64,000 nt of DNA, from contig CM041196.1 of assembly GCA_023078555.1 (NCBI GenBank), positions 7,885,985 through 7,949,984 of the forward strand, read 5' to 3'. This DNA comes from Ulva prolifera. Lineage: Eukaryota; Chlorophyta; Ulvophyceae; Ulvales; Ulvaceae. The notes beneath the pieces were generated by a model, which was given only the letters and a program-made list of their open reading frames with translations, was not told the DNA's origin and did not search any database. The position numbers were made by a program, and so were the translations under genes. Of this stretch, positions 10,951 through 22,427 are shown piece by piece; within the stretch, counting starts at the first letter, position 1, and every line of letters begins with the position of its first letter.

Positions 10951-12983
10951 ATGTCGTTGCCCATGTTGAGCTTCGACGCAGCGGGACCAATCCGTCACGT
11001 CGCGTATGGGCCATGTTTGTACTCAACTTCGACCAAGCCATGTACGCGCACCGGTCGGTGCCACAGTGACGCACAGCAACGCCCGCAACAGCAAATGCGT
11101 AGACCTGGAGAGCCCAGAAGAAGGCCGGTCAGGACTCAGTATTTTGGAGATGTGGATGTCGATGGTAAGCTTGTTGTTCTCGTATCTGGTTGATTGATCG
11201 TCCAAGTGCGAAGTGTTCATTTTTCGACTGGCGACGCTTAGTGTAGCCCCCTTGCTGAAGCCGGGTGTTGGAACGGGACCGGAAGACTACACCAAAAGGA
11301 GCAAAAACCGTTATGATTCAGATTTTATATGGAACACAAACTGGATGGAAAAGGTAATTTCTCTAGAACTCATATAATCATGCTGGGATCGGTGATCACA
11401 TCTGTCCAGTTTGTCTGATTTAGGCTCCGCTGCATCTAGTGAAACTGTTACATCAAGCAATTGCGCTGAATCTCATGGGGACATTTTTGCAATGTCATGC
11501 TTCGATGACGACAAGCTCACAGTGGTCTGCAGCGTGCATGGCTGCGCCATCATGTGTTGTGCGGTCGATGCTTCAAATATGTTTCATTGTGCTTGATGCA
11601 GGCCAAGGAGGATGTTGACAAGGCAGGTAAGGCAGAAGCGAAGCCATCTGTTCAAGCACCAAAGAATGACGTTGGCTCAGGGTTTCTGAGCCTTTCCCGT
11701 GTCAATGACCTGAATGACATGTCGGTCGACCTCTCAGCAAAGCTACAAGAGAAGCCAAAACCATTACTCGTGAAGACTTATCCGAGCATTGCCATGACTG
11801 GCAAGGTACAGCCCGGGAAGAGGTACTCTGACCCACCATCTGCAAGGGAGGGTCAGAGTTGGCAGCGATCTAGTGGCTACACGAAGCGCGGTCTTGTAGG
11901 CAGCCGCCTCGCAGCAGGTGGGGACGGGGACGATGCAGCAGAGGCCAAGGCCGAGGAGGAGCGCCTTGCTTATGAGCGCACTAAGCAGGACTACCAACTG
12001 TGGACCACCGCAACAACTGCTGTTTGCTTTGCAGCCACTTATTATTTCTATCCTCGGGTGTGTTACACTTGAGCATCGCAGCCTTGGGGTCTTCATGGCA
12101 GGTGAATAGCACACAGGTCATTTGTGATTTCGGGTGCCACAATTTTCCACTGTGATCGTATGTTGCTCTGTGACACTCCAGTTGCATGCGCACTCTTGTC
12201 CCAAAGATAGGTTGTTGATGTGCCTAGCTTGCTTGACATGCTTACGATTCACGTCTGGTTGCAGAGAAGTTGTAACTTGTGCGCATGTGTCCCTAGATTC
12301 TGCATGAGTCTGATGACACTATCTGCAAAGCATTGAAGTTCTGAGACAAGCTGGTACAATTTGGTGCAGGATGTGGCGGCAAGCTATTTACTTGGCGCTC
12401 TGGGTGGTATCTTCTACCTGCGCCTGCTGGTGCGGAGCGTCGAAAGCATCGGGGCAACGACACTCGGAGCAGGTGCCGGGGGAGCTGCTGCTCAGCCACG
12501 ATTTTTGATTCCAGTGATCCTTGTGCTAGTTTTCAATAGGTGCGATTTCTGTCAAGGTGGTCGTCTGTGTGATACACAACGTGTGTGCCTGTGTCTCGTG
12601 GGAGCTCCCACGAGACACAGGGAGACCCTGTGGCTCGCTGTCTTTGTCTCTCTCTCTCTATGTGTCTGCTCTTTGTCTCCCTATGTAGAATTTCGTATTG
12701 CAACATGTGACTTCCTTACAATTATTCTGCTGGTTGGGAACTTCACTCATGTGCCGCCCTTAGATGATGCATAGCAATGTTGGGATCGGTAGGTACATAT
12801 GTCACGGGATTTTCCACTCAGCAACACTGTGAAATCCGCAGGTATAACACCTTGTATGCTGAGAGTCTGGGCCTGCAACTACAGCTGCTGCCCATGCTGG
12901 CCGGTTTCTTCACGTACAAAGCAGGTGTTTTAGGCAGGAGTTCTATTGCGCTTTTTGACGAGCTTTCAGGAAGGAAGAAGTGA
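10951..12983 (+). CDS. CGL160: CGL160 (Conserved in the Green Lineage 160), chloroplast ATP-synthase assembly factor
   Basis: Five exons close in phase: 10951-11164, 11247-11353, 11602-12057, 12370-12539 and 12842-12983 (TGA), coding 362 residues. The first 50 or so residues resemble a plastid transit peptide. The green-specific soluble part follows, with GVGTGPEDYTKRSKNRYDSD and WNTNWMEK. The C-terminal third is an AtpI/UncI-like membrane domain with four hydrophobic segments, beginning TTATTAVCFAATYYFYP and AASYLLGALGGIFYL and ending LQLLPMLAGFFTYK. In plants this protein sits in the thylakoid membrane and helps join CF1 to CFo and build the c-ring; that is established for the family, and the role here is inferred. 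The ATG at 10951 is the first in frame after a stop. Intron 4 carries a perfect palindrome. Confidence 0.88.
12588..12621. repeat. Perfect 34-bp palindrome without spacer, in intron 4 of CGL160
   Basis: The 17-base arm CCTGTGTCTCGTGGGAG (12588-12604) is followed directly by its exact reverse complement (12605-12621), centred on the SacI-like GAGCTC. Flanking bases 12587 and 12622 do not pair. A CT-rich simple stretch follows at about 12638-12665. The whole lies inside the 302-bp intron between exons 4 and 5. Confidence 0.95.
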
Positions 12984-13823
12984 CCATGCACGGCATCTAG
13001 AATGTACAGCGACCACAACAGAAAATCGTGTAAAGGAGCTGTTGAATTCTGTTGCCCGCAATGTGGACTGCGTTGTCAGTGCGGATCTAGTTCACGCATC
13101 TGATGCTAGGCGCAGTTGGCAGAGCAACATGTACATCTGACTGAATATTGGCTGGACCGTGCGAGAGCACCCTGCAGGGCCCTGTCTTTGATGTTGGTGC
13201 ACGTGACAGCTGATCCATTGTAGACTCCCTTGTCCTTAGGATGACTGCGCGTCAACGTCCGCCATGTTTCTTCACTTTGGAAAACATCCCGAATTGATTT
13301 CTCTCATGCCCCGGTCCTTGTGATCGTGCTGTACTGGCGCGTATCGTAGGGATGCATTTCACTTGAGACATGTAGCAGTTCCGTCCGATGTAAAAGGAGA
13401 CCAACTCACCCGTTTCGAGTCCGAGTCTCAGCCAGTAGACTCTCAGTGATCGTCTTACTTCTAGTTGATCGCATTTGGAATGTGTTTCACCCCTGAACGT
13501 TCAAATCGGTCAATCGTTGATGCAGCCGGTCGGGGACATTCTCACAATTTGATTTCGTGATTGACACTGGGCCCAGGCCAAGCAAGTCAGCTCTCACTTG
13601 GCGTATCATCCGCACAGCTGTGCAGTTTCTTGAATTTTGTTGTTGATCACCTCCAGCCACAAGAAGTGGCAGCTGGTTCGATTTCATCGCGGGGGTCAGC
13701 TGTCTCACAGAGAGAATGCCGTACACATCATGATGTTCGTCGGTCGGCTGACCGGGTTCCGACCGCGATGCCTGATAGCGGCAGACCGAACGTGCCGTGA
13801 CAACTCAATGTTGCACCTGCATC
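12984..13823. other. Intergenic between CGL160 and the HIBCH gene; no supported gene
   Basis: The stretch holds the CGL160 3' UTR and probably the promoter of the hydrolase gene. I see no convincing exon on either strand. Confidence 0.5.
13029..13033 (+). terminator. Candidate polyadenylation signal TGTAA for CGL160
   Basis: TGTAA, the usual poly(A) signal in chlorophyte algae, occurs 46 bases past the CGL160 stop. A five-base word can occur by chance, so this is weak support. Confidence 0.3.
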
Positions 13824-16546
13824 ATGCTTCGAGCTTCAAGCGCCCGATTGATACTCCGCGCTTCTGGATACCTCAGCCTGCCCAGGTGTATTGCATCTGC
13901 TGTGATGGAAGATGTGAGTTCACGAATTACCGCAGGCGGCCTGGGCATCATAACCCTGCAGCGTGAGAGGGCTTTAAATGCTCTGACCGTGGGTAGACTC
14001 TACATCTAATCAACTCCCATGACATCCAAGCGTTCTCCATATGGTCGTACAAACACTGACTGCCAGTAATGTGCTTGAGCAACGTCATGCATCTTTTGAT
14101 TTGAGGTTAGCAAGATATCTCAGGCAGACTGCCATTGCAGGAATGTCAGCGCACATTCAGAGTGCAATGGACGCATGGAGTGCTGGTGGCAAGTGCTCAG
14201 CAGTTATGATCCATTCTTCTACGCCACGAGCACTGTGTGCCGGTGCGCTTGACTCGACATCAATTCCACAATTGCATGCCTGAGTGGCAACACGATCGGA
14301 AGCGGAGCTGTAATTGAATGGCCTTATTTGTTTCTTTCGGTGCAACCTGCATGTACCATGACTGAAGTCAGCTCAAGCAAGGAATTGTGCCAATGCAGGT
14401 GGTGACATCAAAGCCATCCGCCAGGCTGCTCTTGACAAACCTTATAGTGAGGAAGTCCCAACAGAAGAAGAGCATCCTATTGCCAGGGTTTTTCAAAGCG
14501 AGTACGCCCTTGTAGTACATCTTTCTCAGCTTCCCATGGCAACAATTGGAGTATGTGAAGGAGTGTGGATGGGATTCGGCATGGTGTGATCCCAACCATG
14601 GCGCACACTACCCCACCTGAACCTATGTTAGCTGGCTACTATCAACTGACTTTCAATAAGTTGAGTCACATTCATCAAGTATCAAGTCAGCACAACCAAG
14701 CATAGTCATGTGTGCTGACGTCATGGACAGGCCTGAAGTACTGAAAGCCAGCGCTCAGGTACAGACTTCATGAGTTTGCATGGGCAGCAGGTTGGGTGCA
14801 ATCCAGCATCGTGACCCGACCACCTGTTCTAGCCAGTGTTTGAGTTCTTGCACATGCAGAGCCTGAGAATGTTACAACTCTCAGGCGGTGCAAGGCATTC
14901 ATGACAAACACACCATGGTCCATTGTCGCAACACCATACCGCTCCGCCATCTTCCCGCCTCGGAAATTTACTGGAACCCCAGCCTGAAGGGCTGCGGTGC
15001 TGCAATGCGCATCACAAGCGGATTGCTCATTGACACACCACCTAAACACAAATAGCTTTTGTCTGGGATGAACTACGTGTTCCTGACATTGCCACCGGCC
15101 CTGGGTTCACCCCCCGCCTGAACCAGGTGTCGCTTGCTAGCTGCTTCCTGCCCTCCGGCCATGTCCTCCACAGCCGCTTCACCGATGCAGTGTTCCCCTG
15201 CTTGCGCCACCTGCTCAAGTGCAGCTGCAACTTCCTCTGCAGACCTTGTAAGATGCCCTGCGATGCGATGCGTACATGACACCACAGGCTTCCGGCAGCG
15301 TGATGCCTTGAAGTTTCACTCTTCACGAATTCGCACTATGATTTGTCCTTCTAGCAGGCCTGATTGAACATCTGCATCCATGACTGTTTCTTCACAGACA
15401 GCTGGAACAGTAACACTATGATGCAGGGACTGGCAGGATTCCTGGACACCAGAGTGGTGACAGAGAGTACATTATGGGCAATGCCTGAATGTTCTATTGG
15501 CCTGTTCCCAGATGTTGGCTTTGCGTCAATGGCATCTAGATGCATGCCAATCGAGCTGGCACTGTTCCTGGCGCTAACTGGGACACGTCTGAGCACCCCT
15601 GCAGACCTGCTGTTCAGTGGTGTGGGGACGCATTATATACCGAGCTCACAGGTGGCCGAGTTAAAACAGAGTCTAGAGTGCACCCACTTTTCACAGTCGC
15701 TTGAGAAGGCGCAGTCTCAAGTTGTTGGTGCGCTTGTGCGAAATGACATGCAGCACGGGCTATCACATGGAGAATGCCACATAATGATTTATGCACAATT
15801 CTCATACAGTGTACCTTGCAGACCTTTTGAAACACTACGCTGCTGAACCAGACAGCAACAATGCGCAAGTAATTCCAAAAATGGCATTGATCCTTAAACA
15901 CTTTTCGTCGGCAGTCCAGTGTATGGAGGCCTCGGGCTCTCCAGGTGAGGCCATTCAAGCTCTCTTCAAGTCTCTTCAAGAAGAGGTGCCAGTCAATGCC
16001 TTCTACTGTAATTTGGGCATCTGCACATGTGACAGTGTGCATTACCAGTCTATGCCGTCACATTCTGTCTCCACTCGGTATCTATTCTACAGGTGGCATC
16101 GCTGGCATCCCCACGGACAGAGGTGCAATGGTGTGAAGAAACACTGCGAAAGCTGGCTGGCGGAGCTCCTCGCAGCTTGGCTGTCACCATGTACCATTTC
16201 TCCAGGGTCTACAGCGACTCTCAATGCGGGGGACCGCTCGGAAGCCTTCCTGGTTGCATGTCACAAGAGTTTCATGTGCGCCACATCTGGATTACTGAAA
16301 CTACAGCGCCTGATTCCTCTTGCAGCCTGCAGCTTGATCCCTTTACACCGACCAATGACTATCAGGGGTGTTGCACAGATTTGTACAAGGATGGCTGGAC
16401 AGCATGATTTCTGTGAAGGGGTGCGAGCTGCTGTTGTTGACAAAGATAAACGGCCACAGTGGATCCCATCACACATTCAGGACGTGACGGACGAAGATGT
16501 GTCTAGCCTTAGCCAGCCCGTTCCGGGTATGAGTCTGCAGCTGTAG
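13824..16546 (+). CDS. HIBCH: 3-hydroxyisobutyryl-CoA hydrolase (valine catabolism), mitochondrial
   Basis: Seven exons close in phase: 13824-13992, 14141-14242, 14399-14583, 15427-15727, 15822-15985, 16093-16275 and 16379-16546 (TAG), about 423 residues. The N terminus (MLRASSARLILRASGYLS) looks like a mitochondrial presequence. The crotonase fold shows the CoA/oxyanion segment CAGGDIKAI (residues 89-94) and AMPECSIGLFPDVGF. There E173 and D181 have the eight-residue spacing of the catalytic Glu and Asp in known HIBYL-CoA hydrolases. The C-terminal domain carries APRSLAVTMYHF and DFCEGVRAAVVDKDKRPQW, both specific to this family. The enzyme releases free 3-hydroxyisobutyrate from its CoA ester. 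The last exon might instead splice at 16529 into a frame beyond 16582; I prefer the simple stop. Confidence 0.92.
14768..15326 (-). other. Antisense open frames inside intron 3 of the hydrolase gene
   Basis: Two overlapping minus-strand frames (15049-14768 and 15326-15042) fill the 843-bp intron, by far the longest of the gene. One contains a helical acidic stretch, SAEEVAAALEQVAQAGEH. Neither begins at a well-supported ATG or matches a family I know. They could be part of a nested gene, an inserted element remnant, or chance. Confidence 0.15.
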
Positions 16547-16573
16547 ATAATACCTGAACACTTGCTACTTTAC

Positions 16574-16578
16574 TGTAA
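16574..16578 (+). terminator. Candidate TGTAA polyadenylation signal for HIBCH
   Basis: TGTAA lies 28 bases after the hydrolase stop, in the 238-bp gap to the convergent Nudix gene. This suggests a very short 3' UTR if it is used. Confidence 0.25.
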
Positions 16579-16784
16579 CCAGGCACCACACAACTGTTGG
16601 AGCTTATAGCGAGGCTCCACGATGTAATTCACAAGCCTGAGTCTTGCAGCCCGAATGGCAGAAGACTGACTCTCCCGTGCTCGGCAAGACGTATCGTTAG
16701 TTCGACGGGCGTGAACACACATCAACAGAGCTTCTTCTTACGAACAGCATCACCACCTGCCCTGCCTCGGTTGGCGTTGCTAGG

Positions 16785-18242
16785 TCATTCTGAGATGGTC
16801 GAGTCCGCCTGAGTGTGGGACACTGATGGTGGATGAGCCTGCTTCGGGACGGAATCATGTTCCGGGCTGTGCTGGCTCTCCATTATCGTCATACTAGGCC
16901 TGCTGCATTCACAGGGAATCCCATCTTGTGACCCCATGAAATCATCGACGGCTTTCTTCACAGCGTTGTATCCATGTCTCTGCACTACAGCAGCGACGAC
17001 CCGAGCGAGGACATTTTCCTGAACGGCGGTGGCGAGTGTGCACCGGCCCTCCACCTCACAGTTGGTGAGATCAACTGGACTGGTCATGTTGACCTGATGT
17101 GGATCGCCCGAGCTGCTTGCCCCCAGGCCATCTACTTGTGATTTGAGCCTCTGGTGCGCTGTGATCAAAGGCTGCATCTCGCGAATCACATGTGCATATG
17201 CCCCGCGCTTGAAGTCCCGGCAGAGTGGAAGCATGTCTTCGATGTGGAACCATGCGAACTGACCAAACTCTTGATGAGCACCTCCAAGGCCACTGAGATC
17301 TACGCAGCACTCCACGTCCACCACACTTCGTGCCTTCATGAGAAACCATTTCTGCATGGACACTGAATTTAGCAGGAGCTCTTACTCAAGAGAGCAGGCA
17401 CACACCTGCCCTCAGCCTAGGCCATCACAGACAGTGTCATTCGTGAATGCAGCAGCAAGATACGCACTGAAAATCTTTGCTGAACCACAATGTTGATTCA
17501 TTGACATATGCTAGATACGCAAAAGTAGAAGCGCCTAATTTGAGACTGGCCAGCGACACATGGGCAACTGTAGATGAGGATGGACATGTAAGAATTATCA
17601 GTACATTGTAGAAATACCTGTCGCTGTCCTCTCCAATTAGTTGCTCCCATAGCACGTTTTTCTTTCTGTCGCTTCTTTGGCCAATCATAGTGAACCCATC
17701 CTTTCAGTTCTTGCAACACTTCTACAGCCGCTGATGTGATCCCCGTTTCCTCATACAGCTCTCTGAATGCTACAGTACACCGGCAATGCCACGTTTTGGC
17801 CATTATACTTCGTTGGGCAAGGTCAGGGGCATCAGGATATCTGATGCGCCTGTAGTCACGGCCATCATTTGAACAATCAACTCCATCATTGAATCTTAGA
17901 GTTCGCACCTGCTTCCGCGGGCGTTTCACCGTGGTCGATGCCACCTTGAGGAAACTGCCACGAACAGTGATCACATCGTTGGAATCCAAGCACTCTGCCC
18001 GATGCCATATCTGCCACGCAAACAGCGACGTTGGCTCTGTAGCCTGGTGTCGGTTCGCGCACAATGCTAGGCCTCACTGTGTGATGCATATATTCTTGAA
18101 CGTAGGAATACTTTTGCTGCAGGCTTGTTTTTGCAATAGTGTGCAGGTGTAACTGCACAGCTTCGATTGTCCCTGGCCAATTCGAACGACAACACGGCGG
18201 AGACTCTCCGACACAGCTACAACTGCGTACTTCCGCGCGCAC
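16785..18242 (-). CDS. Nudix hydrolase of the RppH / diadenosine-polyphosphate type
   Basis: Three exons close in phase: 18242-17909, 17769-17618 and 17351-16785, coding 350 residues from the ATG at 18242. The Nudix box spans residues 100-122: G100-x5-E106-x7-R114-E115-L-x-E118-E119-x-G121, and intron 1 falls inside it, in the codon for residue 112. It is preceded by YRANVAVCVAD and WQFPQGG and followed by GWVHYDWP and NWRGQRQKWFLMKA. These are marks of bacterial RppH and plant NUDT25-27 asymmetric Ap4A hydrolases, which cleave dinucleoside polyphosphates or 5' RNA caps. The catalytic domain ends near WFHIEDMLPLCRDFKRGAY. A low-complexity tail of about 120 residues is unusual. The 66 residues before the domain have odd composition and may hide an intron or a transit peptide, so the start is uncertain. 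Confidence 0.87.
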
Positions 18243-19640
18243 ATGTGTGTCTCATGTGACCAAAGCGGACAGCAACCAACAGAGTTCAAAGCGTCTGGAT
18301 TTGCAAGATCTAGTCAAGCTGAGCAAGCAGCAGTAAGCTGCACGGCCATGCTTGCATCGCAGTTGATTCATGCATGCAGCTTGTGACAGAACTGCGCTGC
18401 GGCTGAGACTGACCACGTCTCGATCACATTGACGACAGACTCATGCCTCACAAGGTTGCATTGCACACGGCGCTTGTGAACATGCTTGATGACTGCATGC
18501 GATAGCTGTTCACGGTGGGTGGCCTGACTCTTCCAACGGTAACAATTCGCAAGGCTTCCTTGATTCTGTACTGACACGGCGAATTTTATCAGCCTAGCCG
18601 GGGCAGGATGAAATGCAGCTCTGTTCGATGCCTGATATACTGCAACAGCACGCGGGCATGCTCACCATGACACCGCAGTAGACACCAATTTATGCCTGTG
18701 ACAAAGTTGGACGCTTTGTAACCCGCAGCGACACTAAGATGTTAACGATCGATGAACACACAAGGCCCAGCAGGGCGTCGGCTACCACAACCCGAGGCCC
18801 GGACATGGGTTGCCGATCATAGAGTGCTGGGCAGGTACTGTGGAGTAGACATAGGCGTGTTTGGCAATGCTGCCGTAAGCACATGCCCAGTTGAGCCTCG
18901 GCTTGCCCATGCGTGATGTCATGTTCTGAACAATGATGACTGAACTGCCCAGGCAGGACACACTCACTGGGCTCTGCTGGTGTAGATTTCCACACAAACA
19001 CCAGGGTAAACATATTATCACGAGAAGAAGTGGCTCGCTACACCACTTTCAGCTATACTCCTGGGAAGCACTCTGAGGCGATGTCTGCTCTGATTTTTTT
19101 ATTTTTTTTTCTATCTATCTATGTACATGCCCCTGCAGGGAGCCACTCCAGATGTTTCGAGAATTGGGATGTGGTACGGTTCCGTCAATAGCTGGGTAAT
19201 AGCTGTTGCAGACGACTTGAAACTTCATTGCGGGGGGTGCAGTGTTCTTGCAATATGATCATCGCCAAACGATTCTGGACAGCCGTGGTCATGCATGGCG
19301 GAGGACATCAAGCCATGCACTTGCGATCAGAGAATGAATGCGGCCAAACAGCAGGACGTCCCGCTGGCCAGCTGGAGCTACTGCAAAAACTACAGCTGGT
19401 CGGTGTTCGTAGTAGTTGCAATGGTGCTGAGGCAGATAGGAGTGCTGCGGCTGGCACGTTCGTAAGCGACAGCGGCGAGCGCCAGTCAGTGTTGCAACAC
19501 CGAGCAGCCGTGATCAACACGAAAGAGTGATGTCTGAGGGATGTGCTAACGTGCAAAAGGTATCAGCGCGCTTCTCCTTTCGGCCGTGATTGAGCTAGTG
19601 TTGCACCACGATAACGTGGCTGAGGAGGCTTTGTTCTTTT
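18243..19640. other. Divergent intergenic region; missing 5' exon of the TPR gene probably here
   Basis: No exon can be supported. A T-rich run with ATCT repeats lies at 19094-19125. The plus strand at 19297-19450 has short ATG frames (for example one starting MAEDIKPCTCDQR) that could be the first exon of the Acl4-like gene, but none joins it convincingly. Confidence 0.4.
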
Positions 19641-21223
19641 GTGACATGTGCCCCTGTGGGGGTGAGCCAACAGTCCTTGCAGGCGCTGCAGCATGTGGCC
19701 ACCGCACAAGAATCTCTCAGCACTGGCGACTTGGAGATCGCCCAAAGCAACATGGAGCAAGCCCTTGCACTTGCTCCACGAGACCCAAATGTATTGACGG
19801 CATTCGGTATCATGCTGGCAGACGTTGGTAACCCTGAGAAAGCAATCGTCACATTGCAGCAGGCAGTGAGGATAGAGCCATCCACAGGCTTTGAGAAATA
19901 CATGTGCGAGATAAAAAAAACATGGGTTTGCGACTGCGTGCACCGCTTGCCTATGCCTTTTCTAGCCGGGAATCATGATCATCGCATACAGGTACTTAGG
20001 ACAACTTTTAGGGTCCACCCCCGAGGCGGACGAAGCGTTTTCGACAGGGATTGAGATCTTGAAGACGCTGGGCGGGTCATTGGTGCGCAGTACTTCTCTT
20101 TCTGCCGCCTGTCTGCCATTTATGTCTCAAGACACACGCTCAGCTGCTGCAGGGAGGTTCAACACCTTCCGATCAGATTTCAGAAGTCAATAACACTCTT
20201 AGTTCTGCACTCTGCAGTCTTGCAGAACTTCGGATGAGCCGTGCGGAAGATCTATCAGCTGCCTCGGGTGACTGCAGATCCCTCCTGGAACAAGTATGCC
20301 ACTGCTGCAGGTCCAGCGGGCAGCATACATTGCCCGTCTGCAGCTCAGCGTTGTGATGTGACTGTGCCGCATGAGCGTCATGCATTGTGCTTAGCTTCAT
20401 ACATCCGTTGTATAGGCTGGACAAGCTGCCCCTATGAGCCCGGAACCACAGCAAGTCCTAGCCAGCTTGCAGTACGAGCTTGGGGATATGGACGGGGCCC
20501 TGAAACTGCTCAAACAATCCATGAGCAAGTGGTGGCCACAGGTGCACCGTAGTGTCGGCATGGAGGCCACTGCCGAAGATCAAGTGCGTATTGCTGCACC
20601 TGACAGCACTAGCCTATCGCAGGCAGTGAATGACCAGTCTAAGGTGCAAAATTTAGCTGCGTCTGCTGATGCCCACGCCGATCAGCATGTGAAGGAAGAA
20701 CCGACAACTGCACATGACTGCAGCAACACTCCATTGCCATCATATGAATTTCGGGTGGAGTGTTGCAAACTGCTGCTGGAACTCGATGACTCGACAGCTA
20801 CTGTTCTAGAGGTGGGAACCTTATGTTACATTTATGTATGCATGTGGTAGTGTTTCAAGTTTCACTCTTCGGACACTGTATTTTCACGGGGAATGCTTGC
20901 CTTCTTGCAGTTCAACCGGTCAACTGCCAGACGATTCGGAGTTCCAACGGTGATGCATATGTGCTGATGTGGTGCAGGTCCTGGAATACATGCTGTGTGA
21001 ACATGATGATGTTCCCCACACCTGGCACTTGCTGGCACTGGCACATTATGCTGGCCACGATTATGAAGAGGCACACGAAGCGTTGAACTACGGTTTGAAA
21101 GTGGTTCATAAGTTGGGCAAAGCGGGGGATGAAGATTTGATGAGTATGTTCCATGAGCTTCAAGAGTGCCTCGCTGAAGTAATTCCAGAGCAGGTAGCCC
21201 ATGGTGACAGTGAGATGGACTAA
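19641..21223 (+). CDS. TPR protein, probable Acl4-like assembly chaperone of ribosomal protein uL4
   Basis: Exons 19641-19903, 19992-20082, 20153-20293, 20416-20811 and 20978-21223 (TAA) close in phase. The first exon opens on GTG, so the true start lies in an unseen upstream exon. Tetratricopeptide helices are clear: GDLEIAQSNMEQALALAPRD, EKAIVTLQQAVRIEPS and GFEKYMYLGQLLGS. They are followed by SALCSLAELRMSRAED, QQVLASLQYELGDMDGAL and YEFRVECCKLLLELDD, and last HTWHLLALAHYAGHDYEEA. This order, above all GFEKYMYLGQLLG and the YEFR-containing helix, matches Acl4, which escorts newly made uL4 (Rpl4) to the pre-60S ribosome. An alternative exon-3 start at 20132 is also in phase. The identification comes from remembered family features, not a search. 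Confidence 0.75.
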
Positions 21224-21399
21224 CTTTGTGTTGCTGTACTGAATGGGCGCAGCTTCACACGTGATCGATGTCGAACAATCACTATTAACCTCGGTACTGC
21301 TCACTGATCACTTCATGGCCGCCGAGTTTACGAATCTGTACATGCATAAATGGTCTGCTGCAAACTGAGCAGGTGTGCAATCCAGAACTCAATCTGTGC

Positions 21400-21404
21400 T
21401 GTAA
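21400..21404 (+). terminator. Candidate TGTAA polyadenylation signal for the TPR gene
   Basis: TGTAA occurs 177 bases past the stop, in the 211-bp gap between two convergent genes. If used, the 3' UTR would reach almost to the stop of the opposite gene. Confidence 0.25.
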
Positions 21405-21434
21405 CGAGCCTGTTGCCCCTGGCTTAAATAGCCA

Positions 21435-22427
21435 CTACTTCTTGAAGACTCCCTTCTTCAAAGCCTTGGTTCCGGCTGCCATCCTCTCCTCGAGTGTCGA
21501 CTCGTAGTAAGGAGCTACATAGCCACCCGAGTTCTTGAGGGCATCCTCATATCCGATGCCCTCAGTACCGCTGTCCTGCACCCAGGACACCAAGTTCACA
21601 ATTCCGACTAAGCTTGCTCATGTTGCAGTTTCGAATTGACACTCCACTGACCATTGAACAAACAAACAGAAGCCGGGTATCAGGCCGGTCAAAGTGATCA
21701 GGGTCCTGCATGTGACACCTTGCACACACGGTCAGCGACAAGAACACACCTTGACCGCATTGTCAAAAAGATCTGCAAATCCTTGATCCACTTTGCCCAG
21801 TGCAAACAGAGCTCCACCAGCTGCGACAACACCCAATGGCCACAGTGCCTGCACATTGAAGCTGTCCGGCACCTCTTCCACGACCTCCTTTACAGCCTCA
21901 GGCTTGTCCTGTTTGGCATCAGCAGATTTGGCCTTCAGCTTAGCAGCTGGGTCAGGGAGATCTTTCTTGACCGGAGGCGAAGCGGGTTCGTCAGGCGTCA
22001 CAAGAGCCTGCATAGAGGCAGCACCAGTTGCGGTTAACAGTAGCAGACGCCGTGGTGGCCACAAATACGATGTGCCTTTCACCGTGGGGAGCCAGGCACG
22101 TGCAGGGCTATGACCACAAGGATATGTACATGCCGCTGCATGCTAAGGCACGTGCGGATGGTCGACAGCATGTGGCGCGAGAAGCTGAACTGTGCATCTG
22201 GGCCTTTCGCGTTGATGCGGAGGACAGTCTTCATACAGCAGCGAAGAGCAAGGAACTGAAAAGGGTGCCAAAATGCTGTTTCTTCGAGGTCAGAATATAA
22301 TGGATTGCGGGGGGTTCACGTACGTTCTTCAGCTTTGGCTGCTCAAGGGTGACGCCAGCATCCGCGGGCGCGACGGACAGCAGCACTGCTAGGGAGGCGG
22401 CAGCACCAACGGCCAAGGCCTTGTCGC
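21435..22427 (-). CDS. Probable thylakoid membrane protein, green-lineage type; 5' exon missing
   Basis: Three exons close in phase: 22427-22324, 22007-21750 and 21575-21435 (TAG). The first opens in phase 1, so an upstream exon, presumably the transit peptide, is missing. It encodes a hydrophobic, Ala-rich segment ending APADAG, like a thylakoid-transfer signal with an AxA cleavage site. Then come a Lys/Pro/Glu-rich linker (PPVKKDLPDPAAKLKAKSAD), one membrane segment (ALWPLGVVAAGGALFALG) and a conserved-looking tail, DSGTEGIGYEDALKNSGGY. I recall plant chloroplast proteins with a similar KVDxGF and GYExxLK arrangement, but cannot give a name or function. The basic C terminus (KALKKGVFKK) would face the stroma if the preceding part is lumenal; that topology is inference. 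Confidence 0.65.

Noticed and set aside
16529..16812. Extra 3' exon of the hydrolase gene
   Set aside because: A GTATGA donor at 16529 and acceptor at 16582 would join in frame, but the added peptide does not resemble known C termini, and the simple stop fits family length.
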